From positions 1,736,001-1,800,000 of the forward strand of contig OOIN01000004.1 in the NCBI GenBank assembly GCA_900323505.1: 64,000 nucleotides of DNA, read 5' to 3'. A program made the position numbers and the translations under genes. The notes beneath the pieces are model-generated. The model was not told the origin of the DNA. It searched no databases and worked only from the letters and a program-made list of their open reading frames with translations. Below are positions 29,841-39,986 of the stretch, one piece after another; the first letter of the stretch is position 1; every line of letters begins with the position of its first letter. Source of the stretch: Ustilago trichophora (lineage: Eukaryota > Basidiomycota > Ustilaginomycetes > Ustilaginales > Ustilaginaceae).

Positions 29841-32310
29841 GGAAGCTCAACCCGAAACGCGCTGCTTGGTGCGCCGGTCCGAGCTGAGCTGAGTTGGGGG
29901 TTTGGACATTTCGCTTGCTCTTGTGCATTTTGCTATTTTGCCATTTTGCCACCTGGTCATGAGTTGACTGTCACACCGACCACTTGAATCCGACTCTGAA
30001 TTTAGCCTTTGTCTCCTTTTTCATCCGCTTGCTTTCCTACCCTTTTCCTCGCTCGTGCTCGCCGTTTCCCTCTTCCACTCTTCCTCTCTCTACAGAGCCT
30101 TGTGGTAGTGATCTCGTCTTCTTCTTCTTCTTCTTGCCCTTCCTAGATCTGGTGGGAAGTAGGCCTCGAAGTTTGCGGCGCTTCCATTTTGCCTTGCTCG
30201 AATCACTTTCCTTTTCTTTTTCCTTCTTTCCTTCTCTTCATCCTCACTCTTACCTCGTCTCTATTCTCTCCTCCTCGTTCTACTAGTAGCCTGCCACCTG
30301 CTTCTCTTCTCTTCCTTGTGCGCGCATCCTACTCTTCTCATCACCTTCCACCGTCTTTTCGATCTTGACTTTGCCTTGCGCCGCGCACACAGCGTCCGAC
30401 ACCCTTGCCAGGCGATCAACATCAGCAAACCATTCTTTGCCACGACTTGTTCTCGTCTCGGCTCCATCACCACATTGCAGCATTTAGCTTAGCTTCGAGT
30501 CAAGTACCACCTTGCTGTCCAGCACAGGCACCGTTCCACCCGTTTCCATCGAAAAGCAGGCACCTCTCACGTCGCCACTTCGTCGTTCGTATCATCTGCC
30601 CCGACTTCTAGGCACACATTCTGCCGACAAGTCTCCGGTGAGCAGCTTCCAGCCATTCTTGCTATCAACTCTTGCTGTCATATCGAACCTAGTTACCTAC
30701 ACGTCACACGCCACTTTCTTTCAAAAAGTAAGTTTCCAAGACACTTCTCGCCCAGACTCCTTAGCCTCATTTCGCCTTCTCCTACTTCTTGGCGCTTTGA
30801 TGGCGCTCTGCCCGGCCGTCAGTCCTTCGCCTTCTCCCTTCGTTGCATTCGCAGATGCTACCCAAAAACGAGAGCTTGGCGTCGCGAGGAATGGGTATGA
30901 TTACTGTAGTCGGCAGATCCTGCGGCTCGGATCCGGGGCATTCAGATTTCAGGGTCGAACACCAACAGAAATGGTGGCAAAGGCAAGCGTAGCCGCGCAT
31001 CGCGTTCATCTGCGATTCCTACATCGTCTCCCGATTTTCTCGTCGATCGGCATTCACGTGATAGCTTCGCATAGCGTCTTTTGATGCATCCAAATTCACC
31101 GCTATGCGCAATGGTGTCATGGCTTGCTCTTTAAGTTTGGCTCTCAGACTCCGTTCAGATCCTTTCAAGGGCTGTCAGAATCTCCCACGCTGCTGTCGAT
31201 GCAAGCCAACATGATCCAGCCCTCACGGCTTTCCAAGCAGTTCCACTCAATTCGCCGATGATGCATTAGCTCGTCCGATTTCAGATACACTCGCATCTGG
31301 CATTGTCCCGAATCTGCTGCCGAAGCTCGTCGGGTCGTGCAATGTTATCCGCTGTTGCACTGTCGCTCTTTTCAACCTCTGCAGTCTACGATGCAACCGA
31401 CGCTGGCCTGACACACTCGGCAAGTTTCTTCTTGGCTTCTTGATTCCAAAGTCGTGTGCATCGCTTTGCATCTCTGCCGGGCTCTGGTACCCACTGTGCG
31501 AGGCGTGGGAATTCACTCCCGAAGTTCGGATGTTCGTCGGACTTCGTGACCATCAGCTGATGGTTGGCCGCTGCATGATCGGTGCGCTGGGGAACCCTAG
31601 ATTGGTACGCTCATTGCCGAACACTCGACAACTCTGCTCATCTGGTGACTATGCGTCATGGAGATCTCACTTGGTGGAAGTGCCTAGATCATCACCGCGA
31701 TCAGTCTCCTTCTATTCTGAGAAACTCGAGATCAGTTTCAGGGTCAAGCTCGGCTCAGCGTCGTATTCCCTGCTCTGGCTTGTCTCCCAATCTGTCTACT
31801 CGCCACAGCTTGGCCTCCACCGCCCTCCACTCTACAGTGTCCCCTGCTCTCCTTGTTCTTCCAGAAGGTACATGAAGCTAACCCCTCTTAAAACTGTTCT
31901 GTCTTATCTGCTCCACTCTTTTTTGCCGCTCATCTCTGACACCCCTCACCTCACACACTATGGGCATCTGTATCGCCATCACGACTTGTCACGACCATAC
32001 TCATCAACAGCACCACGCACGCACACACGATATTGCGTCTTTGGCCACCACACTCTCGGCCAGTATCACCACTTCACTCCCCATAGGCAACTGAGAGCTT
32101 CTCAGCAGCTACGTTTTTGTATGCATCTTTCAATAGCCCAGACGAACCGGTTGTGAAGGTCGTTCCAGGCTACCGGCTTTTACTCGTCCATCAACGAGGT
32201 CATACCACATCGACTTCCTTCGATCCATACACGCCAGTAACCTCGACCTCTGAACTATCACGCAGAACTATCACGCAAAGACGCTGCTTCCGTCCCGTTC
32301 CGAGCCAACT
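28698..32310. promoter_or_regulatory. Long upstream region / probable leader of the YTH gene
   Basis: A 3.6 kb stretch with no recognisable protein. Visible features are a GA microsatellite (about 28824-28846), a CAGAC/CAGACC repeat (29030-29065), CAGTA arrays (29175-29205, 29229-29257), a TC microsatellite (29805-29834) and then long pyrimidine-rich sequence from about 30000. A consensus 5' splice site, GTAAGT at 30728-30733, suggests an intron in the 5' untranslated region, but its acceptor cannot be fixed by eye. Long leaders are common for regulatory genes in smuts. Confidence 0.4.
29229..29257. repeat. CAGTA pentanucleotide array
   Basis: Tandem GTACA/CAGTA units preceded by ttactgta form a palindrome-ended array. 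A related cluster with tacagtaccagtactgta lies at 29175-29200. The same motif recurs in other intergenic regions of the window. Confidence 0.8.
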
Positions 32311-35300
32311 ATGACACACAATCCTGCCAACTCGCAACGGCCATCTCGTGCCGATCCTGTTCGCAAACAAACGCTCGGTGATGCGGATCGGCGCAACATG
32401 ACCCCGGCTGGCGCCGCTTTGCCCTCGGACAGAGCTGCACACACACCTGCTCGCCATATTGCCAGCCCTCCACCCGGTCAGTATCCTCTCGTTTCATCTG
32501 GTTACCACAACATTCCGCCATCGATGAATGCGCACTCGCACCACCATCCAGGACAACATGGCGGAGCTTCATTCCAATCGTACGGCAGTCCAGTACCTGT
32601 TGACGGCTATACTTACGCCGGTCCGCCGTATCACCCGGGTCGTCCTAACGTTGAAGCTCACAATTACGCGCGTCCGCCAAGCCGCACCAAATCTCAAAGC
32701 TCTGGCTCCGGATCGGCGCCTCCTCCACGCGACGTTGTGCCGTCTGGCTTGCACTACACCTCCCAGTTTTCTCCCTCGTACCCTGCTGTGAGTTCGAACC
32801 CTTCCGTTGGCCACTTAGGAGGACGCACGAGGTGGGCGTGGGTCCCTATCGAAGTTCCGCAAGCTCATCTTCCCGATGATGCCCATTTACAGTATGCTCC
32901 CTATCCTGGAGCCTACTATCCTTCTTCAGCTGTCTCGGCCGCGTCCACCGCTTCGTCTTCTCATCAATCATATCAACAGTCCTATGGCGGCGAAGGTCCG
33001 GTTCCAACTACGCCAGGATACGGCATACAAGCCTCGACAAATTACACGCAGTCGTATCCGTACCATTTGCATCCCGGTCACTACGGACCGCCTCCCGGTC
33101 ACAACTCGCACACTCACGTTGTGGCACCTGGTCGAGGTTCGTGGTCTGGCTCCCCGCAAGGTACTATGCAGCCTACCGGCGTCGTCCGAGATAATGCTGC
33201 TGGAGGCGGCAGTCGCCGGCAGTCGAATCAGTCTGGAAGATCAGGAAATGCACAAAGAAGAACGAGCTCCAACTCTTCTGGACATCATTCTTCGCCTCAT
33301 CGTGCTTGTGCTCCGTTGCCACACCGTCCCTCGGCTGTTCCGTTCGATGCCCAGAGCAATGCCTCAGAAGCTGGCACACTCCAATCGCAACCTCTCGACT
33401 TGGTCGGAGAGGAAGCGCAGGAGGAGTCTGCCGTCTTGGGCGTCCCCGTCCCAGCTTCGGAGGCGGATGCGGACTTTGATGCAGACGGTCCCAATGATGT
33501 GATCAATGCTGAACGCGTCCCGGGTAGCGGACTCCGACCTCACTACCATCCACAGCAAGGTCCTCGGTCCGATTGGGTGCTCTGGTGCGGCAACGTGCCA
33601 CAGGATGCGACAGTGGAAGAGCTCTGGGAGGTCTTCTCACGTCTGACGCCTGACGAGTACCAGAATTGGGTTGCCTCATCCGAAGCTCAAGAGCAAGCCG
33701 ACGAGCTCGGTGATGCTGATATTGACGGCCATGGCGTCCTGTCCATCTTCATCATCTCGCGCAGCAACTGCGCTTTTGTCAACTACGCAAGCCCTGCTCA
33801 TCTCGACCGAGCCGTCAAATACTTCCACGGCAAGCAGGTGCGCCCTCGTGACCCAAGATGCCCCAAGCTCGTCTGTCGCGTCCGCAAGAAGGACGATGAG
33901 GCACAAGCTGGTGTCGCAGGGCAGCGTGGTCGTGGCATTCATGTTGCCTGGCTCAAACAGCAGCGAGAGCTCGAGCGTGCCCAGATGGATGCCAGCGGAG
34001 CGATCCCTGCTGGCCCATCGTCGCTCGAATCGCCGACGCATCTTTCCACCGAGCCCATGTCGCCCTCGCGTAAAGATACGACGCAGAATGCTGCTGGTCT
34101 CACCTCGGCAGGCTCGTACAGCTCCAGCGGTTCGGCTTCGTATACCTCGACCAACTCCTCGCTCTTCCGTCATCCCGCTTTTCGCCATCGTTTCTTCATC
34201 CTCAAGAGTCTGCGCAGCGACGACCTTGATCGATCGATCGAGACGGGCTACTGGGCCACACAACCTCACAATGAGAATGTGCTGGACCAGGCTTACCGCA
34301 ACAGCGAGACAGTCTATCTCATCTTTGGTGTCAACCAGACAGGCCAATTTCATGGCTACGCCAAGATGGCCGGTCCCATCCATACACCCACGGCTGAGGC
34401 CAAGACCAAAGACGACCAGCGACGACGAGCCAGTCTCTCTTCCGTGCTGTCGGCCGCGTCTAGCAGTGTGACGCCAGGCACGATTCCAGAGTCTGCCGAC
34501 GAGAACATGGGCGAAGTCAATCCGAATCTGTCTGGCGTCAGCTTGCCTTCTGACTCGAGCACCAAACGGTCCCATCCTACGCTGGACAAGCGCGACATCG
34601 AGACTGCCAAAGGCCTATTTGGCACCCTTTCCATCAATGGCGTCGGAGATGCCACTCACGCCCTGCCTATGACATCTCCTCTCCCTCTCTCACCCACATT
34701 GGAAGAGGTCGGTCTCGACAATGGCTTGTCGCCGCAGCGCAATGATACCATGACACCGCGCACAGCCGGTTCCATAGCACAATCCAGCACCTGGCCCTAC
34801 ACCTCAACCAAGAGTGTCAATCCCGAGGCTGCTCCAGAGCGTCCCAAACTCGCTTCGGCCCTCTCGGAGGAGGCGGCGCCCGTCAGTCGCGTCACTGCCG
34901 AGCCGGATGAGTACGGCGTGCGTCGCGTCGACATGGAGACCGAATCGGCACAGACCAACTCGAGTCAGAGTGACCAGCCGTCGCTGGCACCTAGTGATTC
35001 AGCTTCGTGGTCGTCTGCCGATCCGCGTATGGCCGAGCAGATTGCGCTTCGTGCCGTCATCCACAACCTCCGTCTGGATGAGATGGAATCACGTGGCAAG
35101 GCCGAGATGCTCGAAAGTCAGCTTCGGTCTTCTTCCAATGACACGGACGCTACCGTCACTGCCAGAGGATCCGAGCACGGCGGAGGAGATGGCGATGAGC
35201 GAACACCACCTCGCCAGTCATCTTCGGATTCGTGGGGTAAGCCCTTCCGTGTCGAATGGATTCGCACCGATCCGCTTCCTTTCCAAAGAGTCAAGAAGCT

Positions 35301-35490
35301 CCGCAACCCCTGGCGAGACAACCGCCAGGTCAAGGTGTCTCGGGACGGTACCGAACTCGAGCCAGGCGTTGGACGACAATTGCTTGACGAGTGGAACCGT
35401 CTGCACGCAGCTGCTCCCGTCGACAAAGTGAGCAAGAATGCGGAGCCCAACACAGCTACGACTCACGCCGCCAGCGACGAAGATGAGTGA
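32311..35490 (+). CDS. YTH-domain RNA-binding protein with RRM (m6A reader type)
   Basis: A 1059-residue protein. Residues 1-410 are Pro/Ser/His/Tyr-rich and disordered. An RRM-like domain lies at about 420-540 (SDWVLWCGNVPQDATVEELW, then NCAFVNYASPAHLDRAVKYF). The YTH domain starts near 621 (HPAFRHRFFILKSLRSDDLD, GYWATQPHNENVL, VYLIFGVNQTGQFHGYAKM) and breaks off at about 690. It resumes only at about 973 with SWGKPFRVEWIRTDPLPFQR, LRNPWRDNRQVKVSRDG and VGRQLLDEW. The three tryptophans expected for the N6-methyladenosine cage are present: Trp648 in GYW, Trp975 in SWG, and the Trp in VEW. An RRM plus YTH pairing is known in fungal YT521-B-like proteins. The ~280-residue insertion is Ser/Thr-rich. 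Likely role: binding m6A-marked RNA to control its fate. Confidence 0.88.
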   Translation: MTHNPANSQRPSRADPVRKQTLGDADRRNMTPAGAALPSDRAAHTPARHIASPPPGQYPLVSSGYHNIPPSMNAHSHHHPGQHGGASFQSYGSPVPVDGYTYAGPPYHPGRPNVEAHNYARPPSRTKSQSSGSGSAPPPRDVVPSGLHYTSQFSPSYPAVSSNPSVGHLGGRTRWAWVPIEVPQAHLPDDAHLQYAPYPGAYYPSSAVSAASTASSSHQSYQQSYGGEGPVPTTPGYGIQASTNYTQSYPYHLHPGHYGPPPGHNSHTHVVAPGRGSWSGSPQGTMQPTGVVRDNAAGGGSRRQSNQSGRSGNAQRRTSSNSSGHHSSPHRACAPLPHRPSAVPFDAQSNASEAGTLQSQPLDLVGEEAQEESAVLGVPVPASEADADFDADGPNDVINAERVPGSGLRPHYHPQQGPRSDWVLWCGNVPQDATVEELWEVFSRLTPDEYQNWVASSEAQEQADELGDADIDGHGVLSIFIISRSNCAFVNYASPAHLDRAVKYFHGKQVRPRDPRCPKLVCRVRKKDDEAQAGVAGQRGRGIHVAWLKQQRELERAQMDASGAIPAGPSSLESPTHLSTEPMSPSRKDTTQNAAGLTSAGSYSSSGSASYTSTNSSLFRHPAFRHRFFILKSLRSDDLDRSIETGYWATQPHNENVLDQAYRNSETVYLIFGVNQTGQFHGYAKMAGPIHTPTAEAKTKDDQRRRASLSSVLSAASSSVTPGTIPESADENMGEVNPNLSGVSLPSDSSTKRSHPTLDKRDIETAKGLFGTLSINGVGDATHALPMTSPLPLSPTLEEVGLDNGLSPQRNDTMTPRTAGSIAQSSTWPYTSTKSVNPEAAPERPKLASALSEEAAPVSRVTAEPDEYGVRRVDMETESAQTNSSQSDQPSLAPSDSASWSSADPRMAEQIALRAVIHNLRLDEMESRGKAEMLESQLRSSSNDTDATVTARGSEHGGGDGDERTPPRQSSSDSWGKPFRVEWIRTDPLPFQRVKKLRNPWRDNRQVKVSRDGTELEPGVGRQLLDEWNRLHAAAPVDKVSKNAEPNTATTHAASDEDE

Positions 35491-35545
35491 TATGATTTCA
35501 TTGTCACTTCTTCAATATGTCCTGCCAACACCACGAGTCTCTCTC

Positions 35546-35583
<38 letters not shown>

Positions 35584-36307
35584 TCCCCTTTCATCATGAC
35601 GACCATCTTGGCAATGTCGCTGTGATCACCAAGGCTCTTTTCACGCTCTTCTCTACACATAGTCTCCCTTTTTCCCCTGGTCTTTGTTTCCGTTTTCAAA
35701 GTCACTTGTGCATCCTACCCCTTTTCCCCTTGTGTATCATACGGTCAAGATACTCGTATACCGTTGGTCGCCAAAGGCAATCCTCTGCTCGTAACCTTTT
35801 TCTCATCCAGAAGGCGAAGAAGAGATCATCCCTTTTACTACCCCGCCGACACACTCTCTGCTGTAATACTCGCACCGCATCTAGTTGTTGTTATAATCCT
35901 TTTGCTCCCCCATACACTGTATATGCAAATTTCCCGCCCTCTTTCGCATATCTCTCCTTCTCTCTCTGGCGCGCTTACACTCATCTGCCTCAGACCATTC
36001 GTCCGATCGATACCATCTTTGTTTCCATTGTTTTTGTACTCTTATACACCGTCTCTGGAGTTCATCTTTTACGTCTTGGGGTCTTGCTTTCTCTCTTCTT
36101 CGATCTTTCTTCTGATCAATTGTCATCATATACTCGCTGAACCATCTCGCATTGTGCGATTGTGTGATGTGGTGTTTTGGTCGTTCGTGGAGTCTCGGGT
36201 GCGGCGTTGATTTGCAATGTTGGTGCAGGCAGAAAGGCAGCCAAAGAAATTGGATTACTTGCAGTTAGGATATCTATGCTTATGCCCAGCCTCCTAAGCA
36301 CATCGAG
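35491..36307. other. 3' region of the YTH gene
   Basis: An 817 bp stretch with no gene. A TC microsatellite covers about 35548-35579, shortly after the stop codon, followed by T-rich sequence likely to be 3' untranslated region. Open frames on both strands are pyrimidine-driven. Confidence 0.45.
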
Positions 36308-36411
36308 GGGAATATGGTCTAGTGGTATGACGTCGCTTCCGCATACCTAGGACTCCCAAAGTTCGCGGTCCGGAAAAGCGAAGGTCCGGGGTTCGATCCC
36401 CTGTGTTTCCA
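36308..36411 (+). tRNA. Intron-containing tRNA gene, identity uncertain
   Basis: A full cloverleaf can be drawn. The acceptor is GGGAATA with TGTTTCC (all seven pair, including G-U at 3:70 and 6:67) plus discriminator A. The D arm is GTC...GAC with TAGTGGTAT. The anticodon stem is TCGCT/AGCGA, the variable loop AGGTC, and the T arm CGGGG-TTCGATC-CCCTG. A 32-base intron fits at 36344-36375, and its CGGAA can pair with TTCCG of the anticodon loop, as in spliced tRNAs. A-box (TGGTCTAGTGG) and B-box (GGTTCGATCCC) promoters are present. With perfect stems the anticodon reads CGC (Ala, which fits G3:U70), but position 33 is then C rather than U. A one-base slide gives CCG (Arg) with one stem mismatch. 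The D arm looks more like fungal Pro or Gly. Confidence 0.75.
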
Positions 36412-37084
36412 TTCCTGTTTATTTTTGTTTTTTGGGCGTAATCAAGCGGCTCGATCAGCCTTTTTTGCATCTTTTTTTTTTTTTTTTTTTTTTTCAAATC
36501 CCAGGCTCTTATTTTCTTTTCTACCAAGTAGGCATCATATGGGCGCATCCTGTGTTCATTGACATTTCAAGACGATGACAGTGTGACCCTATATCTATAT
36601 CTGGTCTAGACTAACCACATGAATGGGGGAGAGGTACCAACAGTGGCGCTATACGGAGCAAAACAGACCAGGAAAGAGTGATGTCGCCATCAAGCTGGAG
36701 GACTTAGTGTGCAACATCGGGCATCGTGTTCCCCGATCGTCAGATCACCTCCAAGACTCATCTTACGGCGAAGGCCGAAAACTCAAATTTCCAACAAATG
36801 CACGTCTTGTATGGAAAGCTGGGAAGATTTCAGATTTGAGCTTTGTGTGTGCTCCACCTTCCTTTCCTCAACTTTCCATATCACTTGCTCCGTATCACCA
36901 CTGCTTCTCACACCGTCGCTCTTACAGACGGTAGCCAAGGATAGCACACACCATAATCGCCTCCATCTGGCGCTCTTGGAGAGCCCTTCGCTCGGCGCCA
37001 TCTACTTTGCCCACACAGCTCGAAACTCGGCCACAACTCTCTTACCTAACCTTTCGGGCATTCCAAACCTCTATCATCGTCAAG
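36412..37084. promoter_or_regulatory. tRNA-DUS1 intergenic region
   Basis: Contains the T-tracts after the tRNA and then the DUS1 leader, which is C-rich near its end. An open frame enters DUS1 from a TTG at 37007, but the first in-frame ATG (caagATG) is at 37085. No other gene is seen. Confidence 0.5.
36417..36440 (+). terminator. T-rich RNA polymerase III terminator
   Basis: tttatttttgttttttggg directly follows the tRNA 3' end. A 23-base T run further on (36472-36494) could act as a back-up. Confidence 0.65.
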
Positions 37085-38650
37085 ATGCCCGAAGCCGTCG
37101 CCCCCACCACCGAGGTCGGACCCTTCCAGATTCCGGACCTCACCTCCTTTCCACCCACCGGCGAGCCCAAGCACACCAAGCTTGCCTCGTGGGAATTTTA
37201 CCGTTCCATCGGCTCACCCACTCGCGTAGTAGCCCCCATGGTGGACCAATCCGAACTTCCCTGGCGCATCCTCTCCCGTCGCTATGGCTCGGATCTCGTC
37301 TACACTCCCATGATCAACGCCAAACTGTTTGCCGACGAAAACCACAAGAAGAAAAAGGTCAAGTACCAAGAGGTCAATTTCAACAAGGAGCACTGCGAAG
37401 AGGGCGCATCTGCCCTCGCCCTTGTTGACACTCTTCTTTCGGCTGAAGGTGAAGGAAGCTCGAAGGATACCGATCGACCGCTGTTTGTTCAGTTTTGCGC
37501 CAATGACCCAACTACGCTGCTGAAAGCGGCACAGGTGGTGGAAGATCGTTGCGACGCAGTGGATTTGAATCTGGGTTGTCCACAGCATATTGCGAGGAGA
37601 GGTCACTACGGGTCGTATCTCATGGAAGATTGGCCTCTAATCTTTTCGCTGATCAACATCTTGCATATCAACCTCAAGATTCCGGTCACGGCAAAGATGA
37701 GGGTCTACGAGAGCGTCGAGAAGACCATCGCCTACGCCAAGCTTCTCGAACGTGCAGGTGCACAAATCATCACGGTCCATGGTCGTACACGTAACATGAA
37801 GGGTCACCATACAGGCTTGGCAGATTGGAGCAAGATCAAAGCAGTCAAAGAGGCTGTCAAAGTCCCCGTTTTTGCCAATGGAAACGTGCTCTACCCACAA
37901 GACTACTTTGACGCTATGGCGGCCACGCGGGCCGACGGTATCATGAGTGCCGAGGGCAACCTCTACAACCCTGCCATCTTCCTGCATACCTTGCCGAAGG
38001 AGCCGAGCCCCATGTTCCCTCTGGCGCCGGAAATGCCATTCCCATCGATCCCCAAAATGGCGCACGAATATCTTGACATTGTCACATCCCTCAAGACCCC
38101 TACGCAGAGTAGTGCTATCAAGGCGCATCTTTTCCGACTCTGTCGTCCAGCGCTAGAGGTGCATCGCGATCTGCGAGAGGTGCTTGGTAAATCTAGATTT
38201 GACGATAAAGCTGTTGGAGCAGCAAAGATTGTAACTTACCGCAAGTTTGTGGAAGAGTTGGAGCAAAGATTGGAGAAAGATATGGGAGAGGAGAAATGGA
38301 AGACTCAACCGAATCCTCCGTTGCCAGGAAGTGTCAGTTTCTTGACGCAGCCGGATGAGAATAGGCCTGCTTACGTGCCACACTGGTTGGCTCAGCCGTA
38401 TTTTAGACCGCCTCTAGTGACCGAGGAAGAGATGGGCCAAGAAGAAAAAAGGGCACGTGCCGAGAGGGTTGCTGAGACCAAAGCTGGGGTCGCGGCAAAG
38501 GTGGTCGAAATCAAGGATGTACAGACCCAAGGCGAGCAGAAAGTGGCTAGGCAGAGGTCGGATAGCGCCGAGAGGGAACAGCAGGCTGAGGCGAATGACG
38601 AGAAGCGGGCAAAGCTAGACGTCAAGGCGAATACTGTAGCTTCTCGATGA
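37085..38650 (+). CDS. DUS1: tRNA-dihydrouridine synthase, Dus1 type
   Basis: A 521-residue FMN enzyme that reduces uridine at positions 16/17 of tRNAs with NADPH. The TIM barrel has VVAPMVDQSELPWR (flavin loop), SDLVYTPMINAKLF and RPLFVQFCANDP. It also has VDLNLGCPQHIARRGHYGSY, where the GCP cysteine is the catalytic residue in this family. KIPVTAKMRVY, AQIITVHGRTRNMKGHHTGL and VPVFANGNV follow, then IMSAEGNLYNPAIF. A Dus helical tail follows, and a charged Glu/Lys/Arg-rich C-terminus (about 430-521) may aid tRNA binding. The start is ATG 37085, preceded by caag. It converges on the short-chain dehydrogenase gene, 280 bp away. Confidence 0.94.
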   Translation: MPEAVAPTTEVGPFQIPDLTSFPPTGEPKHTKLASWEFYRSIGSPTRVVAPMVDQSELPWRILSRRYGSDLVYTPMINAKLFADENHKKKKVKYQEVNFNKEHCEEGASALALVDTLLSAEGEGSSKDTDRPLFVQFCANDPTTLLKAAQVVEDRCDAVDLNLGCPQHIARRGHYGSYLMEDWPLIFSLINILHINLKIPVTAKMRVYESVEKTIAYAKLLERAGAQIITVHGRTRNMKGHHTGLADWSKIKAVKEAVKVPVFANGNVLYPQDYFDAMAATRADGIMSAEGNLYNPAIFLHTLPKEPSPMFPLAPEMPFPSIPKMAHEYLDIVTSLKTPTQSSAIKAHLFRLCRPALEVHRDLREVLGKSRFDDKAVGAAKIVTYRKFVEELEQRLEKDMGEEKWKTQPNPPLPGSVSFLTQPDENRPAYVPHWLAQPYFRPPLVTEEEMGQEEKRARAERVAETKAGVAAKVVEIKDVQTQGEQKVARQRSDSAEREQQAEANDEKRAKLDVKANTVASR

Positions 38651-38930
38651 TGCCAGTCGAAGACATGCAGTAGATTTGTACAGATGTAAGTGATGTGCAT
38701 CGAGATGATTCCGCAATCAAATTTCTCCTGTCGAATCTTTTTCATCACAATATGTGTGCTCGAGAGCAAGCACTCGGTTAGAACAGACACAACACTTTGC
38801 TACAGTCCAAAATGAAACGAGTTTCGACGATGTAATGTGTGAGATTACAAACAATGTCCAAAAAGTGTCTCTATGGTGGTTAGGGTATCTCTGCTTGTCC
38901 ATCTTGTTTTCTTTTTTTTCTTCTTTGCGT

Positions 38931-39986
38931 TCAAGCAATCACCTCGTCCTCGCCCAACAATCCATGTCGAACGCATTGATCTTCACACCACTCCCAAACA
39001 CCATCTCTAGTCTCTCTATCGCTCGCCAATTCACTTTGCATCCCCACCCTTGCCCAAGGAACCAAATACTTGCCATGCACTTGCTCCCTACTTGCCCCTG
39101 TTGCACCCCACAACTGTGTCACAGCACCCAATGTGGCGGGTACCAAAAACCAATTCTTAAGCCTGGTCAACCATCTATTGCTACTACCCAATTGAGATTT
39201 CACGCCACCAGGATGTACAGAGCAGACGGTGATTCCCCAACCGTCTTTTGAAGAGAGTTCGGCGAGTTTCGAGGCTGTGTAGACGTTGCCTAGTTTGCTA
39301 CGGCCGTAGAGATGGATGTGACCAAGTGCCGAGTTGTTTGCGTCAGCGGAGAGTTTCACATGCGAAGGATGGTTGACCCAACGATGCGTATCTGATGCTG
39401 TGAGAACTATGCGAGTTTCTCCAGTGGTGGTGCTATTGAGCAAGGTGGAAGATCGACGTAATGCAGGTAAAAGAAGTCGTAAAAGTGCATGATGACCCAA
39501 AACGTTGGTAGCGAACATCATCTCGTATCCATCGACTGTCTTACCCCCTACCATAACTCCTGCATTTGCAAAGATGAGATCCACCCGTTGTTCCTTTTCC
39601 AAAAATTCGCCAACCGCGCGTTTGACACTAGATAAATCCGACAAATCACATTGAATAATCGACATGTTTCCCACTGATGCACCATATCTTCGATCGCCTT
39701 TAGGATAGTCAGTTACAAGAGATGCAGTGCATTCGGATAAAAGGGTATCACGAGTTTGTTCGAGTTTGCTTAGCGATCTACCGAACAGATAGACGTGTGC
39801 AGATGAGAGTATGAGTTGACGTAGCGTTTCGTAACCTATTCCAGAGGTAGGACCAGTGATGATGACTATACGATCGGTTAGAAGTGGCATAGATGTGGTA
39901 GGATTCCAGTGTGTTTTGGATGACGAGGAGGGTGAGGATGTTGTAGGGCACAACATGTCTCGTATTATGCTCGTATAGGATGCCAT
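38931..39986 (-). CDS. Short-chain dehydrogenase/reductase
   Basis: A 351-residue classical SDR. The cofactor site is IVIITGPTSGIGYETLRQL (TGxxxGIG) near residues 38-56, with FGRS after the second strand, suggesting NADP(H). The stabilising FANAGVM motif, the catalytic Ser in IVLTASDTH and the YxxxK pair in LYGRSKLGN are all present, followed by SVHPGGVKS. Overall pattern and the FATNVLGHHALLRLLLP block resemble the retinol-dehydrogenase/WWOX-like fungal SDRs; substrate is unknown. A second in-frame Met at residue 33 (MPLLTDRIV) is an alternative start that would remove a Ser/Thr-rich N-terminus. Confidence 0.88.
   Translation of the reverse strand: MASYTSIIRDMLCPTTSSPSSSSKTHWNPTTSMPLLTDRIVIITGPTSGIGYETLRQLILSSAHVYLFGRSLSKLEQTRDTLLSECTASLVTDYPKGDRRYGASVGNMSIIQCDLSDLSSVKRAVGEFLEKEQRVDLIFANAGVMVGGKTVDGYEMMFATNVLGHHALLRLLLPALRRSSTLLNSTTTGETRIVLTASDTHRWVNHPSHVKLSADANNSALGHIHLYGRSKLGNVYTASKLAELSSKDGWGITVCSVHPGGVKSQLGSSNRWLTRLKNWFLVPATLGAVTQLWGATGASREQVHGKYLVPWARVGMQSELASDRETRDGVWEWCEDQCVRHGLLGEDEVIA

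Noticed and set aside
31440..32156. 238-codon plus frame before the YTH gene
   Set aside because: No domain, abrupt composition, and overlaps a pyrimidine-rich leader; could at most be an upstream ORF.
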